Of a stretch of DNA of 40,274 nt, positions 8,118 through 16,985 are shown piece by piece. How positions within the stretch are numbered: position 1 is the first letter of the stretch; every line of letters starts with the position of its first letter. The position numbers were made by a program, and so were the translations under genes. Origin of the DNA: Nitrospira sp. CR1.3 (GTDB taxonomy: Bacteria > Nitrospirota > Nitrospiria > Nitrospirales > Nitrospiraceae); the NCBI GenBank assembly GCA_014055525.1, contig WIAH01000025.1, positions 1 to 40,274 of the forward strand, given 5' to 3'. The notes beneath the pieces are model-generated. The model was not told the DNA's origin. It did not search any database and saw nothing but the letters and a program-made list of their open reading frames with translations.

Positions 8118-8771
8118 ATGAAACACAGAAAACGACTCGGACTAACGATGCTCGTTGTGGGGTTGCCGGTTGTCGCCACGAGCTTGATCGCGGCCTTGGC
8201 CCAATCGGCCGATGAGCCGAAGACAAAAGGATCTGTGGAGGCGAAGCGAGAGCTTCCAAAGTGCCCCGTGCGCGGGGAGACCATCAACCTTGCCGTCAGC
8301 ACGGCGACCGATGACGGGCCGGTTTTCTTCTGCTGCAGCCAATGTATCGCGAAGTTCGAGGCAGAGCCAAAGAAATACGCGGAGAAAGTTGCGGCACAGC
8401 GCAAAGCATTGGCGGCCCTGCCGCGCGTTCAATTGGCCTGTCCGTTAAGCGGCGAGGCCGTGAAGAGCGATCAATTCGTCGAAGAAAAGGGACAGAAGGT
8501 TTTCTTCTGCTGCAAGAATTGCCGCGGGAAATATGAAAAGGATCCCGCCAAGTACGCCGGAAAACTTGCCAACAGCTATACGTATCAGACGAAGTGCCCC
8601 GTCACTGGAAAAGCCATCGACGCGCAGGTGTCGGCCAAGGCGCCAGCCGGAGAGACGGTCTACTTCTGCTGCAAAAACTGCCCAGAGAAGTTTGGCAAAG
8701 ACCCCGGCAAGTATGCTCCCAAGCTGGAGGAGCAAGGCCTTCGTCTGGACCTCTCCAAAACAAAACCATGA
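8118..8771 (+). CDS. Secreted triple TRASH/YHS-like metal-binding protein
   Basis: A 217-residue exported protein: signal peptide 1-29, then three tandem Cys modules at about 49-90, 108-149 and 160-202. Each has a lone CP, a spacer of about 20 residues, then (V)FFCC-x2-C-x3-(K/R)(F/Y)-x5-P-x-K(Y): cysteines 49/72/73/76, 108/131/132/135 and 160/184/185/188. This resembles the TRASH/YHS fold used for copper and mercury sensing or delivery. Three copies in one periplasmic protein suggest a metal buffer or relay that loads the CusB-like adaptor encoded next. AAGGAG upstream fixes the start. Confidence 0.8.
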   Translation: MKHRKRLGLTMLVVGLPVVATSLIAALAQSADEPKTKGSVEAKRELPKCPVRGETINLAVSTATDDGPVFFCCSQCIAKFEAEPKKYAEKVAAQRKALAALPRVQLACPLSGEAVKSDQFVEEKGQKVFFCCKNCRGKYEKDPAKYAGKLANSYTYQTKCPVTGKAIDAQVSAKAPAGETVYFCCKNCPEKFGKDPGKYAPKLEEQGLRLDLSKTKP

Positions 8772-8798
8772 TGATTGACTCGCTTGATTGCGGCGTGG

Positions 8799-8971
8799 TT
8801 AGGCGAAAACCAGTGCTCGCCTAAATCTCGAAACGACTCGGTCCTCCCATCATGCCGCAGGTTTTCGGTTCGCAAAACAAAGCAACGTTCGCCGGGGGCC
8901 GCCCCTGAGTTCACCGAGTCGTTTCACAGGGGCGCGCCTGCCGGCGGTTGCGTTGCCGCCAGGCGTTAGGC
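8799..8971. repeat. Structured intergenic segment with nested inverted repeats (attC-like)
   Basis: Three symmetries lie between the triple-TRASH gene and cusB. TTAGGCGA (8799-8806) faces TCGCCTAA (8817-8824). AAACGACTCGGT (8831-8842) faces ACCGAGTCGTTT (8913-8924), a perfect 12-bp pair 70 bases apart. A GC-rich hairpin lies at about 8933-8965, followed by GTTAGGC at 8965-8971. GTTAGGC also occurs at 8798-8804 and fits the integron core GTTRRRY, while GCCTAAA (8819-8825) is one base from RYYYAAC. The segment could be an attC-like site, a decayed small repeat element, or a structured leader for cusB. Confidence 0.45.
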
Positions 8972-8993
8972 GGAGGCATGAAAGGTAGTGACA

Positions 8994-10961
8994 ATGTCGC
9001 CAGAGCCAATTCCATCGTCCCCTCCGGAGTCTTCACATTCCTTGGCCATCGCACGTGTCTGGGCGTTTATCCGCATTATGAACGTCCGCTTGCGCTTCAT
9101 CTTTTTGATGGCGCTCGTCGGCGTGGTCGCGGCCAATTGGGAGAGAATCCAGAATTACTACGACCGTTGGCAGCGGCCGACGCAGACGCCGGAGACCGTC
9201 CAGGCGCAGGCGATCGAATACTACTGTCCCATGCATCCGAACATCATCAGGGCCCAGCCGGGCAATTGTCCGATCTGCGGGATGCCACTGGCGAAACGTG
9301 CCAAGACGGGTCGCAAGGCACTCGCAGAAGGTGTGCTGGCGCAGGTTCAGATGAGCCCGCAAAAGGTTCAAATGGGCCGCATCGCGACGTCGCCCGTCGA
9401 GAAGCGGCTGCTCAGCCGGGAGATCCGCACCGTGGGAATCGTCGAATACGACGAGACGCGCCGTGCGCTCATTGCCTCCAGAATCAAGGGACGTCTCGAC
9501 AAGATGCTCGTCAACTATGTTGGCCAACAGGTCAAAAAGGGCGACCCACTGGTCTGGATTTATAGCCCCGATCTACTCGTAGCTCAGGAAGAACTGCTCA
9601 CGGCCGTGCGGCAGATTAAGGATCAGAAGGGAGGAGGAGATTTCGCGGCGGACGTGGGGAAGTCGCTCGTGGAGGCGTCGAAAAAGAAGCTCAGCCTTTG
9701 GGGCATCTCCGAGAAGCAGATCGAAGACATTATTAACCGCGGTTCAACCACGACGCACTTGACGATCTTCTCTCCCATCGAAGGCATCGTGACCGAAAAA
9801 AAAGTGCTCGAAGGCCACTACGTGATGGAGGGCGACGACGTCTTGACGATCGCCGATCTGAGTCGTGTTTGGATGCAGGCGAAGATTTTTGAGGACCAAA
9901 TCGGCGGCGTTGGTGTGGGCACCGCCGTTGAAGTGAACAGTGTTGCCTATCCCAACGAGATTTTCGCTGGCCAGATCACCTTTATCGCCTATACCGTTGA
10001 TCCCGCCACTCGCACCGTTGCAGCACGCGTCGAAATCGCCAATCCGGATCTCAAGCTCAAACCCGGCATGTTTGCCACGGCGACCATCCGGCTTCCTCTG
10101 GGGCGCGTTGTGGAAGCGACTACCTCCGCGCCTGTCGCACCGGTCGGTCCAAAGACAGATGCGCTCGCCCATGCCTACACGACTCTCGTCGGGTTGTACG
10201 CGAAGGACAAGACCGACCCCGCCGTTATTTCGCACGTGGGCCACGAGGCGCTGGCACTAGCGAAGGAGAAAGATGAGAGTGTCCGATCTCAGGCGACGGC
10301 TATCGCGGAATTCGCCAAGCAAATGGAGGGAGCCGACCTCAAAGGGCAACGGACCATTCTCAAATCGCTGAGCGCCAAGTTGCTGGAACTCCTCCGGGCG
10401 CACCCGCCCACGGAAATGACGTTTTTCACCGTGCATTGTCCGATGGTCAACGCGGATTGGATTCAAATGTCCGAAGAGGTCGCAAATCCATATTACGGCT
10501 CGGAAATGCCGAAGTGCGGTCAAATTACGGGCCGGATTGAGCAGGGCCACGCCGGGCAGAGCGACGATTTCGCCGAGGGGTATTTTTGTCCCATCTATCC
10601 GGACCACCTCTTCGACGAGGCCCGAGAGTGCCCCATCGACAAGTTTCCCACGAAGTTCGTCCGGCTCGAAAAAGTCCTAGCGGTTCCGGCCTCAGCGGTG
10701 ATCAATACGGGCACTCGATCCGTGGTGTATCGCGAAAGCGATCCCGGAACCTACGACATGATTGAAGTTCGTTTGGGACCGAAGGCGGGGGAATTCTATC
10801 CCGTGGTCTCTGGATTGAAGGCGGGCGATCGAGTCGCAACGGCGGGCGCCTTTGTGGTCGATGCCGAAAACCGGCTGAACCCAGCGGCTGGGGCGCAATA
10901 CTTTGGGGCCAGCGGCGGTGAATCGGGTGGCGCAAAGCCACAACATCAACATGGCGGCTAG
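8994..10961 (+). CDS. cusB: CusB-type RND efflux periplasmic adaptor with metal-binding modules
   Basis: A 655-residue membrane-fusion protein linking the CusA-type pump to an outer-membrane channel. An N-terminal anchor (FIFLMALVGVVAANW) is followed by a heavy-metal-binding domain with C78PMH81 and C92PIC95GM. The barrel-sandwich, hairpin and beta-barrel regions follow (GRLDKMLVNYVGQQVKKGDPL, ADLSRVWMQAKI, LKPGMFATATI). A DUF3347-like domain at about 390-512 (HC482PMV, NPYYGSEMPKCG) interrupts the C-terminal part. A second, degenerate metal module starts at Y530 (YFCPIYP, ECPIDKF). The tail is His-rich. The ATG at 8994 is chosen over a GTG two codons upstream. cusA begins 27 bases downstream, so they form an operon. 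Confidence 0.88.
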   Translation: MSPEPIPSSPPESSHSLAIARVWAFIRIMNVRLRFIFLMALVGVVAANWERIQNYYDRWQRPTQTPETVQAQAIEYYCPMHPNIIRAQPGNCPICGMPLAKRAKTGRKALAEGVLAQVQMSPQKVQMGRIATSPVEKRLLSREIRTVGIVEYDETRRALIASRIKGRLDKMLVNYVGQQVKKGDPLVWIYSPDLLVAQEELLTAVRQIKDQKGGGDFAADVGKSLVEASKKKLSLWGISEKQIEDIINRGSTTTHLTIFSPIEGIVTEKKVLEGHYVMEGDDVLTIADLSRVWMQAKIFEDQIGGVGVGTAVEVNSVAYPNEIFAGQITFIAYTVDPATRTVAARVEIANPDLKLKPGMFATATIRLPLGRVVEATTSAPVAPVGPKTDALAHAYTTLVGLYAKDKTDPAVISHVGHEALALAKEKDESVRSQATAIAEFAKQMEGADLKGQRTILKSLSAKLLELLRAHPPTEMTFFTVHCPMVNADWIQMSEEVANPYYGSEMPKCGQITGRIEQGHAGQSDDFAEGYFCPIYPDHLFDEARECPIDKFPTKFVRLEKVLAVPASAVINTGTRSVVYRESDPGTYDMIEVRLGPKAGEFYPVVSGLKAGDRVATAGAFVVDAENRLNPAAGAQYFGASGGESGGAKPQHQHGG

Positions 10962-10988
10962 CGGTCCTGGAATGGCGAGGCTGGTTTA

Positions 10989-13900
10989 ATGGTCCCCCGA
11001 ATCATCGAATACTGTGTCCGCAATCGATTCATCGTGCTCCTGTTAATTGCGGCCGTGGCGGTGTGGGGAGTCTATTGCGTACTCAAGACGCCGATCGACG
11101 CCATCCCCGACCTGTCCGAGAACCAGGTCATCGTTTTCACAGACTGGATGGGACGCTCACCACAGGAGATCGACGACCAAATTACCTATCCGCTCTCCGT
11201 AAACCTACAGGGCCTGGCGGGCATTAAGTCGGTCCGTTCGGCGAGCGAATTCAACTTCTCGATGATCAGCATCATCTTCGACGAGAAGACCGATTTTTAT
11301 TTCGCTCGAACGCGCGTGTTGGAACGGCTCAACGTCGCCGGCACATTTCTCCCCGCCGGGGTCGTTCCCTATCTTGCGCCAGACGCAACAGCGCTTGGCC
11401 AAATCTTCTGGTATTCGGTGGAGGGCGAAGATTACAGTCCGGACGAACTCCGCGCCATTCAGGATTGGTACGTTCGGTATCAGCTCTATGTGCCGGGCGT
11501 CGCTCAAGTGTCCAGCGTCGGCGGATACGTGCGCGAATATCAGATTGACGTTGACCCGGAAAAACTCCGCGCCTACGACATCGCGCTCGGGTCGGTCTCC
11601 AATGCGGTGGCGCGAAGCAACATCGCCGTGGGCGGCAAAGTCTATTTCGAGAACAAAGCGGAATATCTCATCCGCGGGGTGGGTTGGCTGCGCGGCGTCA
11701 AGGACCTGGAAAACGTGGTCGTGGCCGAGCGGAAGGGCGTTCCCATTTACGTTCGGAATCTCGCGGCCGTGCAGCTCGGACCGGAATACCGTCGCAGCAT
11801 GTTGGAAAAGCACGACCGTGAGGCAGTGGGCGGCGTAGTCATGATGCGCTATGGGGAAAACCCGCTGACCGTCACCAAAGCCATCAAGCAGCGGATTGAG
11901 CAGCTCCAAGCCGGGTTACCAAAGGGCGTACGCATCGTGCCTTTCTACGACCGTACACGGCTCATCGAAGGCGCCATCCATACGCTGACCGGTACGCTCA
12001 GAGAAGAGTTGATTGTTGCGAGCATCGCGATTCTGCTGATCCTGACGCACCTTCGCAGCGCCATCGTGGTGTGTTCAACGCTTCCGCTCGCCGTGCTGGT
12101 CGCATTCATTCTCATGTACTACCTGGGGATTCCCAGCAACATCATGTCGCTATCTGGCATTGCCATCTCCATTGGAATACTGGTCGACGCGGCGGTGGTG
12201 ATGGTTGAAAACGCCACGCACGAGCTGACCAAGGAGTTCGGCCACGAGAAGGTCAAAGGCGACACGACGGAAATCGTGGTGCGGGCCTGCCGGCTGGTTG
12301 GCAAGCCGATCTTCTTCGCCGTGCTGATCATGCTGATCTCCTTCCTTCCGGTCTTCGCCCTGGGCGGTCAAGAAGGCAAGATGTTTCACCCACTGGCTTT
12401 TACCAAGAGCTTTGCGATGGTGGGTGTTGCCATTTTGTCAATCACTTTCGTGCCGGCCATCATTCCGATCCTCATCAAAGGCCGTCTGCGGAGCGAAGAG
12501 GACAACTGGATCGTCCGCAGCTTTATCCACATCTATAAGCCTGTGCTCACGTGGCTGATGCACGTTCCTGCTGCGGGCATCTGGTTCGTCGGGCTCTTGT
12601 TCATCATCGGCGCCGGCTTCATTGGCAGCCGCGGATTGTTCGTGGGCGTCGCCGGGCTAGCGATGTTCTTCGGCTGCGTATTTTTCCGGCGATGGTCGAG
12701 CATGGGCTTGGCGTTCGTGCTGCTCATCGGGGTGGCCAGTTGGGCCTGGCGCTTTCCTAAACTCGGCCGTGAGTTCATGCCGCCCTTGGACGAAGGCAGC
12801 ATCCTGGACATGCCGGTGACGGTGCCGCGTGTCTCGATAACGCAAGCCGGTGAGGATGTGCGATTGCGCGATCACATCATGACGGGTTTCCCAGAGGTCG
12901 ATCAGGTCGTCGGGAAATGTGGTCGCGCGGATACGCCGACTGACCCGTCCGGCATCGACATGATCGAGACAATCATCACCATGCGGCCCAAGGAGTGGTG
13001 GCCCAAACGAAAGATCCGTTTCGAAGATGCGGAAAAAGAGGCCGGGACGATTATCGCATCGATGCAAAACGCCGGATACATTCCGGCTTCGCTCAAGAAG
13101 GGCGACGTGGACAACTTGGTCGGCGCCGCCACGATGGACGCTATGGTGCAATTCGACCGAACGATGCGAGAATTGGCCTATCGCCGACAGGTCGAGTACG
13201 AGCCGGTCGTTGCGAAAAAGCTCGTGGTCGCGACCCTCAACGATCTCGTCGCCATGTTCCGCCGCAAGGGCGAACTCAAGCAGGAGCCCACGGCGACTCA
13301 AATAGATCAACTCGCCGAGCCGCTTGCGCAGCAGAACGGCTTGCTCCTGGTTGAGGTCCCGCGCCGCGAAGAGATGACGAAGCTGATTACGGCCGCGACT
13401 GAGCGCTTGGCCCAGATCGGCGCGGTCGAGCAGAAGCCGGAACTCTTGGTAGCGGCTCCATCAGTGTGGGGTGAGTTCAAAGATGTGATTACCACGGCCG
13501 TCGGCGGCGAAAAGAGCACGGTCTTCAGCGAAATGTTCGACGCCTTCGAGCAACGCCTAAGCGACGAGTGGATTGCGCGAACAAAGGTCGTCAATTGGGA
13601 ACTTGAAGATCAGGCCCGCGGCGCGATGGTTTGGTCTCTTCTGGAAAACTTGCGCAAACAAGCTAAGGCCAACAATTTGATCGCCAAAGAGCCCAGCGAC
13701 GTGGATTTACAGCGCATCCGCCAGGAGCGTGAACCGCAGTTCGCCAGGGACGTTTTCCTTTGGCACAAGACCAAGAATGAACTCGTCAAGGAAATGGACA
13801 GTGCGTTACAAATGCCGGGATGGGGCAACATCTGGACGCAGCCGATCATCAACCGCGTCGACATGTTGGCCACGGGCGTCCGCACGATGATCGGCGTCAA

Positions 13901-15173
13901 GGTCTTTGGTCCCCGACAGGAGGACCTGACGGAAGAGGTTGTGGAGAGTGGCGTCAAAAGGACGGTCGTAAAGCAGCCCGGCATACAGAGCATCGCCAAT
14001 CAGGTCGCAGGCGCCCTGCGAGGGATCCGCGGTGCCGTGGACGTGTTTCCTGACCAGATTGTGGGGCGAAGTTACTTGCAAATCGACATCGATCGAGAGA
14101 AGGCGGCGCGGTATGGTGTAAACGTCGCCGACATCCAGGAGGCCATCGAAGTGGCCATGGGCGGAAAGAGCATCATGACCACCGTTGAAGGCCGTCGCCG
14201 TTTTCCAGTGCGCGTCCGCTACGCGCGCGACTACTGGCAAACGCAGGAGGCCTTGCGTCGCATTCTGGTAACCGGCCGCCGCGGTTCAGCCGCGGCGCAG
14301 GCTGACGGTACCGGTATGGGCGGCGCGGCCATGGCGAGCGGCGGCACTAGTGGAACTGAGGGATCGGGCGGCGGTGAGGTGTATCAGATTCCGATCACTG
14401 AGGTTACGGAAATCAAAGTGGTTGAAGGCCCCAGCGTGATCAAGAGCGAGAACGGAATGCTCCGGTCCTACGTGCAGCTCAACGTCCGCGACCGTGACAT
14501 CGTCGGCTTCGTCGAGGAGGCCCAGCGAGTCGTAGCGCAGCAGGTCAAACTGCCGACCGGCTTCTTCATCGAGTGGAGCGGCCAGTTCGAACATCAGGTC
14601 CGCGCAAAGAAGACGCTCCAGATCATCTTCCCGATGGTGATCCTGCTGATCTTCGTGATTCTGTTCATGACCTTCAATGACTACCGTGACGCACTGCTCA
14701 TTATTCTCACCGTGCCCGGCGCGCTCGTCGGCGGCGTCATATTCCAAAGCCTTTTCGGTTTCAATTTCAGTGTGGCTGTCTGGGTGGGCTACATCGCATG
14801 CTTCGGCATGGCCACGCAAACCGGCATTGTCATGCTGGTCTACCTGCACGACGCCATCAATACACGCGGCGGTCTGGCCAAGATCAGCACAATGCGCGAG
14901 GTCACGGAGGCGATCATTATCGGCGCGGTCCACCGCCTGCGGCCGAAACTCATGACGGAAGGAGTTGCCATCGTCGGGCTGATGCCGATGTTGTGGGCGA
15001 CGGGCGTTGGGGCGGAGGTCATGCGGCCGATGGCCGCGCCAGTCCTGGGCGGTTTGCTGGTTGCCGACGAAGTCATCGACCTTCTGTTGCCGGTCATTTT
15101 CAACTGGTATCAATGCCGCAAGTGGCGACGGTTGCATCCAGACGTTGTGGCAACGGAAGGAGCCGCGTCATGA
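10989..15173 (+). CDS. cusA: CusA-type Cu(I)/Ag(I) RND efflux pump with a large periplasmic insertion
   Basis: A 1394-residue inner-membrane RND permease driven by protons; typical family members are about 1050 residues. All three substrate methionines of E. coli CusA have counterparts: M608 (ILDMP), M658 (IDMIET) and M959 (VDMLATG). The TM4 relay aspartate is D400 (GILVDAAVVMVEN). The extra length is mainly residues 680-926, a charged, helical insertion between two of those methionine segments in the periplasmic porter domain. A shorter Gly/Ser/Ala-rich insert lies at about 1098-1127. No frameshift is seen. The stop overlaps the next start (ATGA). The copper/silver assignment rests on the methionine triad and the CusB partner. 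Confidence 0.9.
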   Translation: MVPRIIEYCVRNRFIVLLLIAAVAVWGVYCVLKTPIDAIPDLSENQVIVFTDWMGRSPQEIDDQITYPLSVNLQGLAGIKSVRSASEFNFSMISIIFDEKTDFYFARTRVLERLNVAGTFLPAGVVPYLAPDATALGQIFWYSVEGEDYSPDELRAIQDWYVRYQLYVPGVAQVSSVGGYVREYQIDVDPEKLRAYDIALGSVSNAVARSNIAVGGKVYFENKAEYLIRGVGWLRGVKDLENVVVAERKGVPIYVRNLAAVQLGPEYRRSMLEKHDREAVGGVVMMRYGENPLTVTKAIKQRIEQLQAGLPKGVRIVPFYDRTRLIEGAIHTLTGTLREELIVASIAILLILTHLRSAIVVCSTLPLAVLVAFILMYYLGIPSNIMSLSGIAISIGILVDAAVVMVENATHELTKEFGHEKVKGDTTEIVVRACRLVGKPIFFAVLIMLISFLPVFALGGQEGKMFHPLAFTKSFAMVGVAILSITFVPAIIPILIKGRLRSEEDNWIVRSFIHIYKPVLTWLMHVPAAGIWFVGLLFIIGAGFIGSRGLFVGVAGLAMFFGCVFFRRWSSMGLAFVLLIGVASWAWRFPKLGREFMPPLDEGSILDMPVTVPRVSITQAGEDVRLRDHIMTGFPEVDQVVGKCGRADTPTDPSGIDMIETIITMRPKEWWPKRKIRFEDAEKEAGTIIASMQNAGYIPASLKKGDVDNLVGAATMDAMVQFDRTMRELAYRRQVEYEPVVAKKLVVATLNDLVAMFRRKGELKQEPTATQIDQLAEPLAQQNGLLLVEVPRREEMTKLITAATERLAQIGAVEQKPELLVAAPSVWGEFKDVITTAVGGEKSTVFSEMFDAFEQRLSDEWIARTKVVNWELEDQARGAMVWSLLENLRKQAKANNLIAKEPSDVDLQRIRQEREPQFARDVFLWHKTKNELVKEMDSALQMPGWGNIWTQPIINRVDMLATGVRTMIGVKVFGPRQEDLTEEVVESGVKRTVVKQPGIQSIANQVAGALRGIRGAVDVFPDQIVGRSYLQIDIDREKAARYGVNVADIQEAIEVAMGGKSIMTTVEGRRRFPVRVRYARDYWQTQEALRRILVTGRRGSAAAQADGTGMGGAAMASGGTSGTEGSGGGEVYQIPITEVTEIKVVEGPSVIKSENGMLRSYVQLNVRDRDIVGFVEEAQRVVAQQVKLPTGFFIEWSGQFEHQVRAKKTLQIIFPMVILLIFVILFMTFNDYRDALLIILTVPGALVGGVIFQSLFGFNFSVAVWVGYIACFGMATQTGIVMLVYLHDAINTRGGLAKISTMREVTEAIIIGAVHRLRPKLMTEGVAIVGLMPMLWATGVGAEVMRPMAAPVLGGLLVADEVIDLLLPVIFNWYQCRKWRRLHPDVVATEGAAS

Positions 15174-15901
15174 GCGATGGAATGCCGGGTTGGATGGGTG
15201 ATGTGCACAGCCTGTTGCCGCATCAATATTGCTGGGTGATCGTGACCGTACTTGCAATCAGCTGTGGCGCGATCATCGGCGTGGAGCGAGGCAAGCGGCA
15301 GAAACCGGCCGGGTTGCGGACGATGATGCTCATTTGTCTTGGCGCGAGCATCTTCACGCAGGCGAGCATACTCGTGGCCGGCACCCGCACCGACCCAGCC
15401 CGGATCGCGGCGCAAGTGGTCACCGGCATCGGTTTCCTCGGCGCCGGAGCGATCATTCACGGCCGCGGCGCCGTCACGGGCTTCACGACGGCCGCCGCGA
15501 TCTGGGTCGTCGCCGCCATTGGCGTTGTGCTAGGAATTGGATACGCCGCGGCCGGTGTCCTTTTTACCCTGTTCGTGGTTGGCACTTTGGCGGCCGAGCG
15601 CACCATTGAGTCTGTTCTTTGTGGTCGGTGCCAGTGGGCCACGATGCGTATCGACTTCGATCCCACAGACGGCAGAACGCGCTGGCGGATTCAGGAAGTC
15701 CTCGACGATCATCAGGTTCCGGATGAGCTTGTTTCATTCGCAAGCTCTACCGAAGAGATCGGGGCAGTGTCGGTTCGATGCTGCGTGCGTCATCGCCAGC
15801 ATCGCGGGTTTTTGGCGACCCTTGCTGCGATGCCGGGCGTGCGCCAGATCGTTGAAACGGCGACGCCGGCCTCCCCCCATGCGCAGGAGCAAAGGCGATG
15901 A
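15170..15901 (+). CDS. MgtC/SapB-family membrane protein
   Basis: A 243-residue protein. Its ATG overlaps the cusA stop, so it is translationally coupled to the pump. The MgtC signature is clear: IIGVERGKRQKPAGLRTMML, then GASIFT, and GIGFLGAGAIIHGRG with TAAAIWVVAAIG. Four or five transmembrane helices fill residues 20-145. The soluble C-terminal part is a short ACT-like domain as in longer MgtC proteins. MgtC proteins affect Mg2+ homeostasis and F-type ATPase activity. Here, placement behind a copper pump suggests a role in membrane energetics or ion balance under metal stress, which is inference. Confidence 0.85.
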   Translation: MSDGMPGWMGDVHSLLPHQYCWVIVTVLAISCGAIIGVERGKRQKPAGLRTMMLICLGASIFTQASILVAGTRTDPARIAAQVVTGIGFLGAGAIIHGRGAVTGFTTAAAIWVVAAIGVVLGIGYAAAGVLFTLFVVGTLAAERTIESVLCGRCQWATMRIDFDPTDGRTRWRIQEVLDDHQVPDELVSFASSTEEIGAVSVRCCVRHRQHRGFLATLAAMPGVRQIVETATPASPHAQEQRR

Positions 15902-16353
15902 AAGCGACAACAGCCCATGATCGGGACATCGTTTGTCGTCCGTTATGGCGTACGAAGGCACGATGGCGAACCATCCTGTTTGCCATCGGTGACCTTCTTT
16001 TTCTGGTCGCGGTCGGGATGGTAACCACGTTGGTGATGCACGGCATGCACCAACTGGGCTGGAACTTCGCAGCTACTTGCATCGTTGGGATGGCCGCTGC
16101 GATGTTGGTTCAGATGTTGATGGCGTTTTGCGCCGCGCCGCTCCTGGGCTCCATCGAAACCATGATCCCTTCGATGGTCGTTGGGATGGTGAGTCCGATG
16201 TCTGTTTGCACGCTTCATATGTTCGGAAATAATCCCGATTGCATGGTTGCTCTCGTCGTAGGCGGAGTGTTCGGTGCGGCGATGTTTGTGTTTGTTGAAC
16301 TCTACGTCGCAGTGGTCAAGCGTTCATTTCGCCGGACATACCCAATTGTGTGA
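15898..16353 (+). CDS. Four-helix membrane protein of unknown function
   Basis: A 151-residue integral membrane protein coupled to the MgtC-like gene by an ATGA overlap. Four hydrophobic segments are visible, at about 24-46, 54-80, 88-110 and 115-138. They are unusually rich in methionine (MVTTLVMHGMHQ, GMAAAMLVQMLMAF, MVVGMVSPM). Met and His within the helices might bind or conduct Cu/Ag, but no family with known function is recognised. The operon position after cusBA and mgtC is the best clue to its role. Confidence 0.7.
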   Translation: MKATTAHDRDIVCRPLWRTKARWRTILFAIGDLLFLVAVGMVTTLVMHGMHQLGWNFAATCIVGMAAAMLVQMLMAFCAAPLLGSIETMIPSMVVGMVSPMSVCTLHMFGNNPDCMVALVVGGVFGAAMFVFVELYVAVVKRSFRRTYPIV

Positions 16354-16361
16354 GGTCACCG

Positions 16362-16985
16362 ATGCCGGGCGTCTGGGATCTGCGAGCCAAATTGTACGAC
16401 GTGTGCGAGGCTTCAAGCATTCGCCGAGGATTCGCCAAGGAGGCATTGTTCCGGGAGATGAAAGGCCGCGTGCTGTTCGTAGCAATCGGCACAGGAGTGG
16501 ACATCCCACATTTCCCGCCCGGCCAAGAGATCGTAGCGGTGGACATCAGCAAGGAAATGCTCCGTCGCGCGGAGGCACGGCGGGCGAATTACGCCGGCAA
16601 CCTCCAACTGGTCGAGGCCGACGCGACGAGCTTTCGCTTTCCCGACGCTTGGTTCGACACGATCGCAACTTCATGTACGTACTGTTCCGTGCCCGATCCG
16701 ATCCATGCGCTGAAGGAGCTGTTCCGAGTCTTACGGCCGGGCGGCAGGCTACTCATGTTCGAGCATGTCCGCAGCCGCAATCCCATCCTGGGGCTTACAC
16801 TTGATCTGATGACGCTCTGGACGCGGCGAGCGGGTACGGAGATGAATCGCGATACGGTCGGCAACATCCTGAAAGCCGGATTTGAAATCACGAGGATTGA
16901 TAGTGTTTATCTGGACATCATACTTGCGATCCGTGGACGCAAGCCCTGGTCTGGGATATCACAAACGGAGAATCAACATGGGTAG
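16362..16985 (+). CDS. Class I SAM-dependent methyltransferase
   Basis: A 207-residue methyltransferase with the Rossmann-like SAM fold. Motif I reads VLFVAIGTGVDIP, the acidic ribose-binding end of strand 2 is VAVDIS, and LVEADATSFRFPDAWFD with RVLRPGGRLLMFEHV are later motifs of the UbiE/Methyltransf_11 group. GAGGT at 16353-16357 favours the ATG at 16362 over a GTG at 16350. The substrate is not readable from sequence; quinone or phospholipid methylation is common for close relatives. It overlaps the following lipoprotein gene by eight bases, continuing the cus operon. Confidence 0.8.
   Translation: MPGVWDLRAKLYDVCEASSIRRGFAKEALFREMKGRVLFVAIGTGVDIPHFPPGQEIVAVDISKEMLRRAEARRANYAGNLQLVEADATSFRFPDAWFDTIATSCTYCSVPDPIHALKELFRVLRPGGRLLMFEHVRSRNPILGLTLDLMTLWTRRAGTEMNRDTVGNILKAGFEITRIDSVYLDIILAIRGRKPWSGISQTENQHG

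Noticed and set aside
7124..8404. A 426-residue minus-strand ORF
   Set aside because: It runs antisense through three Cys-module genes with clear family motifs. Only its middle crosses a gap, and it has no start signal or recognisable domain.
14286..15137. A long minus-strand ORF (283 residues) inside cusA
   Set aside because: A typical antisense shadow in GC-rich coding sequence; its Asp/His/Arg-rich composition has no family features.
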